DNA of 64,000 nucleotides from Lepidonotus clava (lineage: Eukaryota; Annelida; Polychaeta; Phyllodocida; Polynoidae): assembly GCA_936440205.1 (NCBI GenBank), contig OW387148.1, positions 30,187,961-30,251,960 on the forward strand, written 5' to 3'. Positions 32,901 through 47,900 of the stretch are shown here, in pieces (position 1 is the stretch's first letter; the number at the start of each line of letters is the position of its first letter). A program made the translations under genes and the position numbers. The notes under the pieces were generated by a model. The model was not told the DNA's origin. It did no database searches and was given only the letters and a program-made list of their open reading frames with translations.

Positions 32901-35900
32901 AAGTACGTGGGCACACATGCGGAGAGAGTGTGGGTTTATGCACAGACTGTGGTCATCGATGAGAGCCTCGACTTCCCCTTCGCTGTTTCCGTGCGCGCTC
33001 GACAGATGCTAATTAACAGGGCGACAGCAACCAGCATCTCGACAACATCGGATAGATATCTTGGGATAGACCTGACCGGATTTATCCATGATCCTGAGCC
33101 TGACCTGATGCATTTTAAACAGAGCTTTATGTGTGCTCGGTAGGTGGTGTTAATTTGTTTAATAGGGTTCCAATCTGGTACACTCTGGTACAAAACATAA
33201 AGAAGTGATCTACTGAGAGTGTGTGTGTGTGGGGGGGGGGAATAAAAGGAAATTATGACCAAAAAAAAAACAAAAAGGAATGTGCAGAAAAGGAAAAGTG
33301 TTGAAAATGTAGAAAAGCAATTCAGGTCTTCCTTTAATGATTACTTTAATACTTTTGTCCCTGACTGTTTAACGAACTAGATTGCCGGACCGAAGAAAGG
33401 CTCCCATTTGACTTGTTAAATAACATTGGTGGAAAATCACTTCAAAATCACTTTAATGACAATTTAAATTCACTATTTTACCGAAGGTTTTCTGAGCAAT
33501 ATGTCCATCAATGTACACAAGTATGTATAGACACTCTGTGTACATTCTTATTAAACTTATAGCCTATGAATATCTAATTCTACGATGCTGACTCATATAG
33601 TCTTAAAAACAATCTTATGTCTTTACTTTTACAGTATCCTTTATGACACTTTCAACAAACGGGACCTCTCTACAGCTTGGGGCATTGTGTACGATATTGC
33701 CCGCACACAATCGCAGGTCCCTGAGATCGCATCCTTCGCTGCCACCGTTAGGACCCAAGGGGCCGCACTGTCCGGCCTGCCTCGGTCTGATGTTCATTTC
33801 GTCCCGTTCTACACAAAGTCCCATATGGCACAGATTCTAGAGGCCTACTCTGAGAGGGTGGAAATTTATCAGGTTTGTATCCCAGTTAGTTATTCTAATA
33901 CCCCAGTGATATATACTGTTCAACTGCAAAAAACACAAAAAAACAATAGTTATGTTCAGGTGGTCAACCTAGATGCAAGCCTCCATTCTTACTTCTTCCA
34001 TAACATTGAGCTAAAAAAAACAATTATGATTCATAAATTGATAAATATATTAATCAGAAACTGTATGTAAGACATTGTTACAGGAGGGCTATGGAAGATA
34101 CCCTTAATTCTTGCCACTATATATACCACTTAGTTCTTTCTCGCACTCTAGGTCTATCGTATGTACGAATCCAATCAATAAAAGTTCTGGTTATATAACA
34201 GACATCCTATGATAATAAGCTTAAAGTAATTATTTGCTTTGATTTGTTGCTGTAGGATGAATTAGAGAAAGTTGAAGATGCCGTCAAAACTGAAAAGGAA
34301 TTCATTGGTTTCGTTAAAGGTAAGAGAGTCTATTCATTTGTTGACAATAATCACCGTTTCATAGGTTTTGTCTTAGATACAATTAGTAGTTTACATACCA
34401 GCCTGCGCTGATAGTTTGATTATGGTACTGTGCTTACCAAAGGATCTTCTCTCCTGGTCCTGAGGTTAACACATATGGTTTTTGATTGCAGGGTAAATGA
34501 AGGCTGTGTCAAATGGTCATGACCCTACCCCCTTTTAGTGTTTAGCCTCTCATTATATAACATTTTCCAAATTTTTCATGGCTTTCCGAGGTGTGAATGA
34601 TAGAGTCACAAGTATGAAAATATCCCTACACTGAGATTACCAGAGCCACGTCCACGCATCCAATTTCTCACTACATAATACTACCTATAAACTCGATGAA
34701 ATATTTTTTCTAGATTACTGATTTTTCTCATTGGTCAGAAATGCATTTCATCTACACCACCACAAATATTGCTGATGCTGAGAAGTCGCTTGAAGCATCG
34801 CAGGATGCTCTGTTTAAGAGCAACGCCACCTACCACCGCTTCATGGACTACTATGAGGAGGTAAACTATCCTACTATTTATCATTGGTTAAACAAAAGAT
34901 AGAAATATCCATAGCAGACCAGAAAACTGGCAGATCAGAATATTCCCTTACTTTTTTAACAAAATATACCCATCAAAACCCAGGGTTTGTTATTAAGTCA
35001 TCTGCCCAGGTATGTACAAACACTAAGAGCATGGAGGTATAACAGAATTTTAGACGCTTGGTTCTTAGAAGTACCTTAGGTGATTAAACACAGATGTTGC
35101 ACTTATAGGCTCGTGTGGAATTGGAGATTGCCCATGAAAGGTTTGAGCAGGCACTGAATGCTTCAAAGCAGTCCTCTTTTAAGAAATTCGTAAGAGACTT
35201 CAAGAAAGGAGTTTCCCAAATTGGATTAGGTAAGTGATGTAACCTGATAACACCTTACTCAACATTGCATAAGATACAATTTCCTTTGCTTTATGTTCAT
35301 GTAGAGCTACCAGTAAATTTTGACAACAAGCACGGTAGCTAAATGCAATAGGATTTCAATTATTTCATGTTAGTAATGTAGATTTCTCAGAAATAAGATT
35401 TATGGAATACTATGAAATGATATTGTGTAAATAATCATGGATCCAGCTCTGCATGCTTGAGGACAGTTAGGTACCAGGTTGAGTGAGAGACATTGTATTT
35501 GGGTTGGATAACCTGGTCAGTATTACAAATTGCACTTTCCCTATCCTTAGGGATCGTGCACATTGTGATCAGTGATGTACCAGGTGGAATGGTAGACATT
35601 ATTGGTGGGGTTGTCACCTTGTTTAGTGAGATTAGTAACCCTTCCTCTTTTCCCTATGGATTTTGTGAATTGTGATCAGTGACATACCAGGTGGGATCGG
35701 AGACACAATGGGTGGGGTGGACATCCTGTTTAGTATGATTAGTGACTCTTCCTCTTTTCCCCAGGGATTGTGCGTATTGTGATCGGCGACATACCAGGTG
35801 GTGTCGGGGACATTATCGGTGGGGTTGTCACCTTGTTTAGTATGATTAGTGACCCTTCCTCTTTTCCTAGGGATTGTGCGTATTGTGATCGGTGACATAC

Positions 35901-38900
35901 CAGGTGGGATTGGAGACACAATCGGTGGGGTGGACATCCTGTTTAGTATGATTAGTGACCTTCCTCTTTTCCCTAGGGATTGTGTGTATTGTGATCAGTG
36001 ATATGCCAGGTAGGATTTGAGACATTATCGGTGGGGTTGTCACCTTGTTTAGTATGATTAGTGACCCTTCCTCTTTTCCCCAGGGATTGTGCGTATCGTG
36101 ATCGGTGACATACCAGGTGGTATCGGGGACATTATCGGTGGGGTGGACACCCTGTTTGATACCATGTACAACCTTGCTGCTGCCATGAGGGAGATCAAAC
36201 AACTCATGGAGTTTGCTGATGAGATTCTAGAGTCCATTTCCATTGCTGAAGACCACAATGAACTTATGAAGTATCTAGATGATATTGAGATGATGGTGCA
36301 ACTAGAGGTGAGTGGGTTATTTAATATAAACATTGTTATATATTTTGAAAAAGGATATTCACATTTCCAGCATTGTTTCATAACAACTCTCCTGCCATCC
36401 TTACAAGTAAATATTGCCTCCTAGCACAAGACCTAACATCTTGGAGCTGAAACCTTCGAAATCTCAAATTCAGTCATAAGTATTTTTGTTCCTCCAACTA
36501 TCTCTTTTACATGAAAAGCCCATCTGATAGTAATATGGAGAATTTATGATATAGAATAAACATATTATACAGACAAACAATCAATGAACAATATTATTTA
36601 TTTATTTTTTTATTAGGTAAGTGGATTAGGTAAGTGGTGTTACTTGAGGGCACAGTACTAACCATGACAATTTTACAAGTCATTAAGAGTGAGGGATAAA
36701 AGGGCGTAAAAGGGCGTTAGCCCATTTACACGGTAGCCTCAAAGCCAGCTCTTCACACCTCGTATTGAATTCAATGAGCAATATTATTTTGGTCCTACCT
36801 CAAACGTCTCTGAGCGTGTCCTCGATGGGGAGAGATGACATACCAGCCAACAGTTGATATAATGTATCATAACATAGCTGTTTGAGATAACATCTTATAT
36901 CATAGGACTGAATTCAGATTCCTAGGTTTCTCCCATTTAGGACTTGCTTTCTTTATGATTATTACCCTTTATCCCTCAAACCTAACAACTTGTATTAACA
37001 ACAACTCTTTCTATCCTTGCAGGTAAACATTGTGCGCTGGCAGAACCTGAAGAACTATGGTTATGTGATCCTGGAGGACAAGGAGGTGGTGGAGATAGAC
37101 GGGTGTGCTGAGTACAAGAGGGCACTGCTGGACTTCTCCAACTGGGGAGAAGCACTCACAAGGTAAGGAAACAAATTCTAGTCAGTGGTCAAGTCCAGTA
37201 GTCCAGAGTCCAGTAAAAGTCCAGAATAAACAGGGTACCAACCACACAGGGAAAACTGGGAAAATGGCAAAAATAATTCCCTGACAGGGAAAACACAGAA
37301 TTTGCAAATTCCGCAAAACACAGGGAATGTCATTTGACCAGGTTGTGAAATTACTTATTATCGAAATATTAGGGATTTGACTTTTTGTTTGTGGGTTCTC
37401 CAAATTTCTGCCACACACAGAGGCATTTAAATTTGAACAACTAGCTGGATATGACACAGGGAAAGATTGTCATGGAACAGGGAAGACACAGCAAATTTGA
37501 AAATGGAATTTTGGTTGGTACCCTGAATAAAGCTTTTATACATCACACATATAAAGCAGCGAATACTGAAAGTGAAATTTACTCGTAGGTACTTCCAAGC
37601 TAGAAGTATATATCCCTCTTATTATCCTATAAATTTGCCAAAAACTTGTAATGAAAAATTAAGGGATACTCATTTCAGATTGGAAAATTTATTTATGTAA
37701 AAAAGTATTGTGTTTCTTTATTTTCAGAGCCATGGTGGAGTTGGCTGAGTTAATGAGAGACGCTATTGAAAAGAAACTATTGCTGGAAGTGAAGAGACAA
37801 CAGCAGGAAAGAATCAAGCAGCACTTCAAGGATTTCGATGAAGATATTACTAAGTCAGTGTATTTTCTAATTAGAAAAGGTGAAGCAAACTGCATGAGTA
37901 ATATGAAATAATCAAATACGTACAGTTTCTTTTAACTACCTCAATGTTTGATGAATCCGTACATCAATCCATCTATCTGCCATGAAATTAGATTTATAAC
38001 AGCTAATTTAAAAAGTATGATTACCAGTTACACTGGCAACAATAGAGTACAAGAAGTTATTCATTCCTATTTGAAACCACATTTCATTTCATTTGATCAT
38101 AATTTTATGACTCTCTACAAGAAGCTAGAAATTAAATGGCTTCTTATGCTTACAGTAGTTGCAGACCCAGGGGGGTCCGGGGAGGGGGGGGGGTTTAGGA
38201 AATTACACCTCCACTTTTTGGCAGGGACTTGAACTACACTTAGAGGGGCAAGTGTCACAAGTGTGTGCACAAATGTACAAAATTGTAAAACTCATAGCAT
38301 GTATATGGGTTCCCTGTTTTCTTTCTAAAACTTGCATATTGATTCCCCGTCTTTAAACATCATGAGTCTACTGTTTTATTGAATTCTTTGCTCGGTCCAA
38401 ATTTTACAGGTCAGAGCTCGTGCTGTGGGATATGATCGAACAGACTTACGACGTACGGTTGGACCTGAACCATGCCTTACTCACCTTCTGCCAGGCCTTC
38501 TTCTATGAGAACATGAAGGACTGTAAGGCTTCCTACAAACCTACATTCGGAGGTGAGCATGAAGAAATCTGCTACATCTTATTATAAGAAGGACCACAGG
38601 GGGCGTCTGAAGGTAGTTGTACAACCCATAGGAGATGATCACAAACTGAGGGCGAAGCCCGGGGTTTGTACGATCCCCATGAGTCGTACAATCACCCGAG
38701 GACGACCCCAACATAGATGCCATTTTCCCTTCTTTTTCCGGATTTCCGGATTTTTGCTGTTGCAGGATAGAATAATATTAATAATTTTCTGTACAAAAGT
38801 CACCAATTTTCCTTCCAAATTTTTCCTATATCCTTTCTTAGTCACCTAAGCCATAAATTTGCACTATCTGGCTAATATTTCTAACCTTTTTAGTGTCTAA

Positions 38901-41900
38901 AATTAAGATCCGGAAATATCCTTCCTAATTTTCCGGATTTTTCATCAGTCTTGAGTTGCATCTCTGCCCCTAAGGTGCTTCTTAATTTATCACCCAAACA
39001 ATATTCAAAATACGTTAAAATCATTGTGCACAGTAAGGGGTGTATACAGCCTGGCAATACACACTGCCCCAATATGCACCGCTCGTCGGACGTGCGGGTG
39101 ATAAAAAAGGTTTCTACCATCTAAATAAGAACACAGAAAATTAAGTAAAAGTAATCAGCTTGAACCCGTTTGTAATTGGCACCTATTAAGATGTAATTAG
39201 AACTCCATCAGAATTAAAACTAATCACTTTAGATTTACCCGAAACTCACTAGATTATTTTAGAACCTTCTAAGATTTTAGATTTATCTGGACACTTTGAG
39301 ATTATTTTGGAACTTCAGTTGATTTTTTATTAATAAAAAAAAAAAGCATTTTACTTTCAGAAAGCTTTTAAGCTTAAAGATATCATATATATGATTTTAT
39401 TGTCTTATTTTTTTGCTTTTAGGTAGTTTAGATGACATCATGGTGCGCCTCAACGCAGCCAAGCGTGACGACCTTCTGAACCCAGGGGCAGGGTCCACAC
39501 TCGCAAGAATCGTTGAGATCACGGTCAGTGAAATTACATACTTTGCAAAGAAAATGTTTCGTTACCATAAACTTTATTGGCATTGGTATAATTTGGCAAT
39601 GGTGGAACTTGCAGCTTCAGTAAAAAAGATATACAAGTATGAGGAAATATAATTGCTTTACCAAATCACTGAGTAAGTCATAATCAAAGCGAGGTACTGT
39701 GTGCCAGAACTCGAGCTTTCGCCCCTATTTATTAACAACAAAAGAGAAAAAAAAAAAACCAGACAGGTGAGAGTCTGTCTATGGTCCTCCAGCCTTGACC
39801 ACTGCTTACTGAATGGCTACTGGTGTCACCTTGACCAGGCTCTGACCACTAGGGGTCCCCAGAGACTATGTCAATGCCAGAATGTAGAGGGCTCCACATG
39901 TCCAATAATTATACTTGTATATGTCTCACTAAATATACTACATAATAAAGAGAAATTATTGAACGAATAATGAATGTTGGATGTAAATAATTTTGTTCAT
40001 TTAGAATATTTTGTTTTTCTTTTATGTGATAGATTGTCTCTTTTGCGTTTACTGTATATCAAGAATAGGGACTGAGTGACCCAGAGTATTGTTCCTTGTA
40101 TATGACTAGAAGTAAACAAATATCTCTTGTATATTACAAAAGTAACCATAAGCTTTTCTTCTTTACCTCTTTCTGTTTGTTATCTTGATTTATAAGGTTT
40201 TCTTTTTCTCTCGTTTTTTTGGTTGTAAAATTGATTCCCTTTTGTGTCTTTGACCTAAATGGTAGGTCATTTTAAATTAACAAGAAGGAAAACAATTTAT
40301 GTTCCTTCTTATAAGGTATTCTTTGCAATAAACACCAAGATGACCCCTAGTTTTCAGATAAGTACTTTTTAATATATACACGTACATGTTCACAGGACAC
40401 AGATACCAGCCCTGAGTGCAAAGATTCTACAAAGTGTCCCATTAACTATCTCCGTAACAACCGGGTGCTCTTCTTCAGCCTTTCTCCTGACCACCCAGAG
40501 CTGAGGGACATCGATGCTTACAAGGTAATATTTGTTAGTTTATTGATAGAAATTATACCAAATAGCTTTGTTTATCTAATGTAATTTTTGATGTATAATA
40601 TACCTTTATATTACATAGAACAATCATAGAAGTACCATGTGGGTTCAAAATTTAGCCAACTAGAGCAAGATATTCTGTTAAAAGCTCACCTCGGCTGGGG
40701 GTCTTTAGCTAGATCTACCGTTAAACCGGGTTCGGCTTAAATAAGGGGTTTTACGGAAATACAATTAATTATTTCATCCCCTACACTGGTGGTGCAGATT
40801 TGCCTTTTTCCCATTCCTGTACATTTTACACACATTAGAACATCTTCAAAGATCTATTGTAGTTTACTGTTATTAGGATTAAAGAATGGAAGTATTTTAA
40901 GAAGTATTTCACATGAATCACTTTGCAATATTGAAATACACACATTTTTTCATCTTTAGGTTTCTCGTATTAACCTCACCTTCGTGGGTGCCCAGTCAAC
41001 AGGAGATAATAAATCTCTGAAGGTGGGAATAGAGTCGAGTGGTGACTTCCAGGGTGTCAAGCAGGGTAGTGTCTACAACTTCCTAACTAGGGCCCTGACC
41101 CTTACACATGAGTACAACATTAAGACAGGTAAGTAATGCTTTGTTTCTACTTGGCTGACAAATGCCGCCGACTCGTTTAGTCAGCAGCTGACTAGTGGTT
41201 ACCCTTTCTATCAACGGCTTCTCGTACTTAATTGTTGGTGGCACTAGTCACCATGGTAGAAAGGGTTAACATTTAATTCACCCTACCAGGATAGCCAATT
41301 TATCGACTTTTACCTGCAGGTTAACTTTGATTAGGGTGCATGATGGGTAATATGTTGACAAATCGCAAAGCTTTAGCAAATGAATTTTCATTAGTTAGGT
41401 CACTATTTCTATTTTGACATGAAGAACACCTAGAGTTCATTATTTTCAAACTTTGTATCCAGATACATTACATATTTTCTAAGTTGATTTAAAATTCATT
41501 CATTACAGGTGGAAATATCTTCAATTTTCTATAGTTTTTCCAGGGGGTTTGTCGAAAAAAATGGTCAAAATTAGCGTCCTTGTGATTGAAATACCATAAA
41601 TCAGCTATCCGTGGTAGGCTGAATTCAATTGGCTATTGACTAAACTAGTTGGCGGCATCTGTCGGCCAAGTGGGGACACAGCTCTTTTCTAATTCACTCA
41701 CCCTCACGTATAAATATAACATAGGGTGAAACTGCAGATTTCTCTATCTGTCTCACCAAAAAATAATCATTCAAGATGTCAAAAACGTCTTTATGAAAAA
41801 CCACTGACGGGTATTCTTTAATGTGGATGTCTTTTTTCTAGACAGAATTCCAAATGACGAGATAACTTTGTTCCTATGCCATATTTCATGATCGAATCAC

Positions 41901-44900
41901 GCTTTGTACACTATCCAAGCAATGTTTAGTACAATATTTCATACCCGTAGGTACCATGTTTTTTTATTGATGAATTATTACTCTGTCATAGCCTTTGTAT
42001 TGTGCTGACGAAATGAAATCTCATATAATTCACTTCTATACCAGACGTTTAATGCGAATAGAACAAGGTACCAAATGGAAAACGTGGTTGTTTCCAGAGC
42101 CTGACGAATGAGCAGCATACTTTTTCCTTTTCGTGCTCTATCTATCTACAAAAAATACTGTATTGCCATTTTGTTTTTCTATCTTCCTCACATACGATTG
42201 GTATGTTTCATAATAGAGACTGTTATGTTGTTTTTCAAACTCTATTATGCTGATACTTCGTGATGCGTTGCCTCTGCAATTTAATGTAATTACTATGAGC
42301 TGCAGGGCTTGTACGGATAAATCACTTTAATTCCTGACCAATGGCATATTACACGTTCGGTTGTAGTATGTAAAAAAGAAGAAAAACCAGTCAACGTTAT
42401 ATACTGATGGATAATTCAATGTAATGTCTCATCATTAATCCAAAACATAGCGTATATAATGGGCCTTAAATAAGCAATACTCATTTTGACCACCAGGTGG
42501 TAGCACTTTTTCCAAACAGTCTATCGGCGACTCCGTGGTTAGACTATCTCTTGGGGCTAGACACATTTTACTCACCTTGGCTCGTGTGGTACAGAGGGAA
42601 ATTCCATTTCTAAAAGGCCTACCACAAAAAATAATTCAGAACGGACTTACATCATACCATTATAACCTTAAGGTTGTCACAAAAGAAGAATCAGGTTTAA
42701 ACTTCAACCACTGTTTTTTTGATTGTTGGATTGCTGCACTTCCATGATCATTAATTTGTATATATATCACACAAATTAATGCGAACACAATAATCATTTC
42801 CTTTCAGCACTATTTCTGTGTAATCGGGCATGTGTCCCAATTTGGATATGTGGTCTATATGTAGATAATATTTTTTTGTTTTTTAAGTAGGCCTAAGTAT
42901 GACATATGTTATACGGTCAATTGCAACAGCGTCTATTTGACACCAATCTGTGGCTCTTAAAGCCAGTATTCCACGTGCTGATTTTTGTCTATCTTTTGTT
43001 TTCATGATAAAAGAACACTTTCCCACCATCATTTGCGATTCTATCCCAGCTTGGAGCCTTGAGCATCGCATTGCAATTGGCGCCTATGGGGAAAAGTGAA
43101 ACAGATTTATTAGGATTGTGGAAAGAAACAAATCACTTATTCCACCTAGTGGCATCTTATGACAAACTATCCAAACAGTTATGTACATGCAAATTTACCA
43201 ACAACTAGTTAATATTTGGCAATAACCATAAAATCTTTCATTTAGAGATGCCATTTTTCCTACTTTTGTAGGATTTCCCACATTTAGAGGACCTTGAATT
43301 GCACACCGCCACACAGAAGTTTTCCTACATACTGTTGATATCTGTTTAAGAATATTCTGGCATTAGTTTGGAGCTTTTCAGAACCAAAATGAACGCCCGA
43401 ATTCTATTCCTCAAGATTATTTGATATCTAAGTTGCTTCTGAAAAAAGTGGGATAAGTGTTTCCTACTTCCCTACATTTTCATCAGTCGGGAGTGGCATC
43501 TCTGTTCATTACAACTTGCCACCAGTGGCAAATCGCATGAACAGCATCGCGTCGTGAAACACAGGCTCAAATCACCAAGTCTGTAGATTGGGCTCTTTCA
43601 CACCCTACAACATTACCATAAACAAACAGATCACACGTACATGTACACAACAGCAACCATTGGCAGTGACTCCAGTGGACAAGACTCTGACCTCTCCCAC
43701 CCCCTGACAATGACGAAGCCATTAATGACAGTATCTGGGCGGGTGGGTGGCATATCATTAGCGCATTAGTGTCCTACCCTATGGCAATAAACATGCCCTG
43801 GACTAACCCATCTACCCAAATAATAGCTATTTTTTCTTATTTTTATTACCGTTAGTTCTGTAATTATCACAGTTAAAAAGTACGTCAGTTTTGCACATCT
43901 TCATTTTATTATCGCCGCTAGTTTTGTGGTTATCACAGAAAAATTATGTCAGTTTTGCACATATGTTCTTTATTAATCCTTCTCTTCCTAGTGTCAATTG
44001 CAGGCTCTTTGTTGTCTTGTTCACTACAATTTTATCTAGTTGTATCAGTCTTTCATTTTCGATTCCATAACTTTTGAAGGAACACTATCATCTGGGTTAG
44101 CATGTTGTATCTTTGATCTAATGTCCAATCTACCAAAAAAGTAGGCTGTATACTGTAATACAATTTTAGGTTTTTGCTTATCATTATCATTTAGAACATG
44201 TTTTTCCTCCTTGTAGGGAGTGGTCAATTTAAAACCGAACGTTTAACTTATATATCTATTTCAAAAATCTATTTGGTTTATTGTCTAATTAAATATTTCT
44301 GTGTCAGTGACCATGAATCGACATATTTATCCCACCTGAAATTTGGTACTTACAAATAATTATGTACTAAAGTGATAACTATTGTAAACAACTTCTTATT
44401 TGCCTTATATACAGGTGATCACTTTGATAGAAGTTAGCATCTGAGAGCTGCTATTGAATGCGTAACTATTGTTATCATCTTAAGTAAACTATTGTTCCAG
44501 AGACTTAATTATACTTTTATTGGTCAATTTTCTTATGGCATTAGAACGCTTGAATTAAATAATACTAATTGAAATTTATTGCCAACTTTGACTATTTTAC
44601 ATCACCTACACAGTTGACATGTTAACTTCTGAAATACAGTTCACACATTACGGTCAAAAAGGTTGATTGTGTGTTAAACTACATTTTCACATTAGGCATT
44701 GGTATGCTAATGTGAAGTTGTATATGTAAAATGCCACTGATTTATTAGAGCTGAAACCTTTTAAGTGCAGAAGAAGGTGTGTCTAACTATGCTTCATAAA
44801 TTTCAAGTCGATTGATCTATAGATGTGTAGGCGTGAACAGGGGGTCATCTTAAATCGATCAGTCATGGGGATTGCCATGACCTATTTACTTGTCACCATG

Positions 44901-47900
44901 ACCCCCATGACCGTCTTACTTGACAACATCCATGACAGACTTTGTTTACGGGACTAGGGCGTCTTATGAGTAATACTTTGGCCCCTGACCAGTGCAGAAG
45001 GTGGTGGTGGTGGTTGAAAGGTGGGTGGGGGGAGGGGGCAGGGGGGTTGGTAGTCTCCTAATTCCAAGTGCTATAACTGAATGAAACCAAACCTTATGAT
45101 GATATTGCATGCTTGACATGTTGTATGAGCCTTCTGTAGTATCACATATTATATGCAGCACATCACCCTATCAGTCATTGATAGTGCCTTTTTTTGGACA
45201 GAGTTTTGCAAGATATAAAATTCACTTTCACTATACATCAATTTTACAGTCAGAGTAGATTAGACACAAACACAAGCACAGATATACAGGGTGCCCACGC
45301 AAGTCTTAAAAGTCTTAAAAAGGTCTTAAATTGATTTTCTCAAATTTAAGGCCTTAAAAAGGTCTTAAATCTCATGTTTTTCTTGGAGGAGGTCTTAAAA
45401 ATGTCTTAAATTGAATCTTATTTGAAAATGAAAATGAAATGATGAGTTCAGTAAAATGCTGTTCTTTTGCTTGGCGTTCATACATCAAACCTCATGTGAA
45501 GAGATTGTTCATAACATGTGGCAACTAGGTCTTAAATAGGTCAAATTTGGGTCTTAAATAGGTCTTAAAAAGGTCTTAAATTGATTTTTGAAAAAGGGTG
45601 GGCACCCTGATATATGATAAAGTGCACATCGTCCAATCGAACACCCCCAGGGTTTAATGCTTGCCATAATTATTAACTTTACATCACTGTATATTAACTT
45701 TACATCCACAGTTAACTGCACATTGCTTGTAAAGGCTAACCCTACCACTATCTGTACTCAGGGGTAGTAACCATCTTAACTGATGTGTAAAAACCATGTA
45801 ACATCATGCAGTTCATCACGCAATAAAACAGTACTAAAATACAGTGCATTTTGTGATTATAAACTTTACTTTCACTGTAAATTAACTTTAAAATCACAGT
45901 AAATTGCACATGGCTTTACAGTCTAATTTTGACACTACAGTGGTCCCCCTCTTATGCGGCCACCTTTGGGGAATGATAAAAGTGGCCACATAAGAGAGGT
46001 GGCCGCTGGCGAGGGGGAGGAAATGAAAAGACCATATATGTACTATCAATATCATACATTACATAAAGGGAAAACGTGAATTGTGGTATTGAATATTGTA
46101 TTGTTTAGAACTAATGTACGTAGATAGAAAATACTTCTTATAAAATATAAATTTATAAAGAAAAATAATGACAAATATAGAAAAAAAACCTCTTGGGTCT
46201 TGTTCTATCTGCGACAACTCGCCTCCAGGTCCCCTCAACACCTCCCGGCTGCCCCCTCTTCAATATGTCACTCCTAGAACTTTTAAACACCTTCTGGCCG
46301 TCCTCCTTTGTTTAGGATGTGACCACTTGCCCCTAGAACCTCTCAACACCTCCTTGCCGCCCCCTCTTTGTTCTAGGGGTGACTACTTGCTCCTAGAACC
46401 TCTCAACACCTCCTGGCCGCCCCCTCTTTGTTTTAGGCGCGACTACTCGCTCCTAGAACCTCTCAACACCTCCTGGCCGCCCCCTCTTTGTTCTAGGCGC
46501 GACTACTCATTCCTAGAACCTCTCAACACCTGGCAAAGGGCTCTAGTGGCCGCTGATCAGGGGTTTTGTGGCTGTTTGGGACCCCTAAAGTATGGCCGCT
46601 GGCCGCGTCAAAGAGGTGGCCGTTGGTCAGGGGTAAATATAGAGAGAAAACCGTCCGTGCCGCCGTTTTGTGGCCGCATGAGAGAGGTGGCCGCTGGTGA
46701 GGGTGGCCACAGATAGGGGGACCACTGTATTCTGTGTTAAGGGGTAGTAACCATCTCAGCTGATGTATACAAACCATACCATAACAGCACATAACCCCCT
46801 TCACCACCGGACCATGGGTCATGAGGATTTGTAACACACACAAACACAAACAGATATATTGAGAGAGAGCATATATCATCAAACAAAACAGTAATAGGGC
46901 CTAATGTCTGTTGTAACTATGAACTTGACTTTTCCTGTAAATTAACTTTAGATTTACAGTAAACTGCAAATGGTTTGTAAAGTCTAACCCTACTACTATT
47001 CTGTACTCAGGGGTAGTAACCATTTCAACTGATGTGTACAAACCATACCTTAACATCATACATCACATCACGCAATAAGACAATACTAAGGCCCAGTGCA
47101 TTTTGTGATTATAAACTTCACTTTCACTTTAAATTAACTTTAAAATCACAGTAAATTGCACATTGCTTTTAAGTCTTACTCTGTCACTATTCTGTGTTCA
47201 GGGGTATTAACCATCTCGGCCGATGTGTACAAACTGTACCATAAAATCATGCAGCACATAACCCCTTTACTTTCCCTGTAAATTAACTTTAGATTTCACA
47301 GTGAACTATAAATGGCTTGTTAAGTCTAATCCTACCACTATTCTATGTTCAGGGGTAGTAACCATCTCGGCCGATGTGTACAAGCCGTACCGTAACATCG
47401 TGCTTCACCACCTGGTTCAAGAGGATCTGAAACACACACTCAAACACACACAATACACACTTGCAGTCACACACACAGATATATAGATAGTGCACATCAT
47501 CTAACCAAACACTAACAGGGCCCAATGCTTGTTTTAATTTCCCTGTAAATTGACTTAACATTCACAGTCAACATCTTAAGCTTGTTAATACTAACCCTAT
47601 CACTATTCTGTGTTTAGGGGTAGTAACCATCTCGGCTGACGTATACAAACCATACCGTAACATCGTGCAGCACATCACACCCTTCACCACTTGGGTCATG
47701 AGGATCTGTAACACACACACACAAACAAACACAAGCAAACACACAGATAGATGATAAAGTGCGCATCATCCAATGGAACATTCACAGGGTTTAATGCTTG
47801 CCCTAATCATTAACTTTACATTCACTCTAAATTAGCTTTACATTTGCAGTAAATTGCACATGGCTTTAAAGTTGAATTCTGTCACTATTCTGTGTTCAGG

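Noticed and set aside
35632-36202. Overlapping minus-strand frames across the exon 15 array
   Set aside because: They are antisense shadows of the 107-bp repeat; the plus strand carries the spliced exon.
46168-46716. 182-codon Pro/Leu-rich open frame
   Set aside because: It follows the 60-bp minisatellite inside a MITE; the period is a multiple of three, which keeps a frame open without coding.
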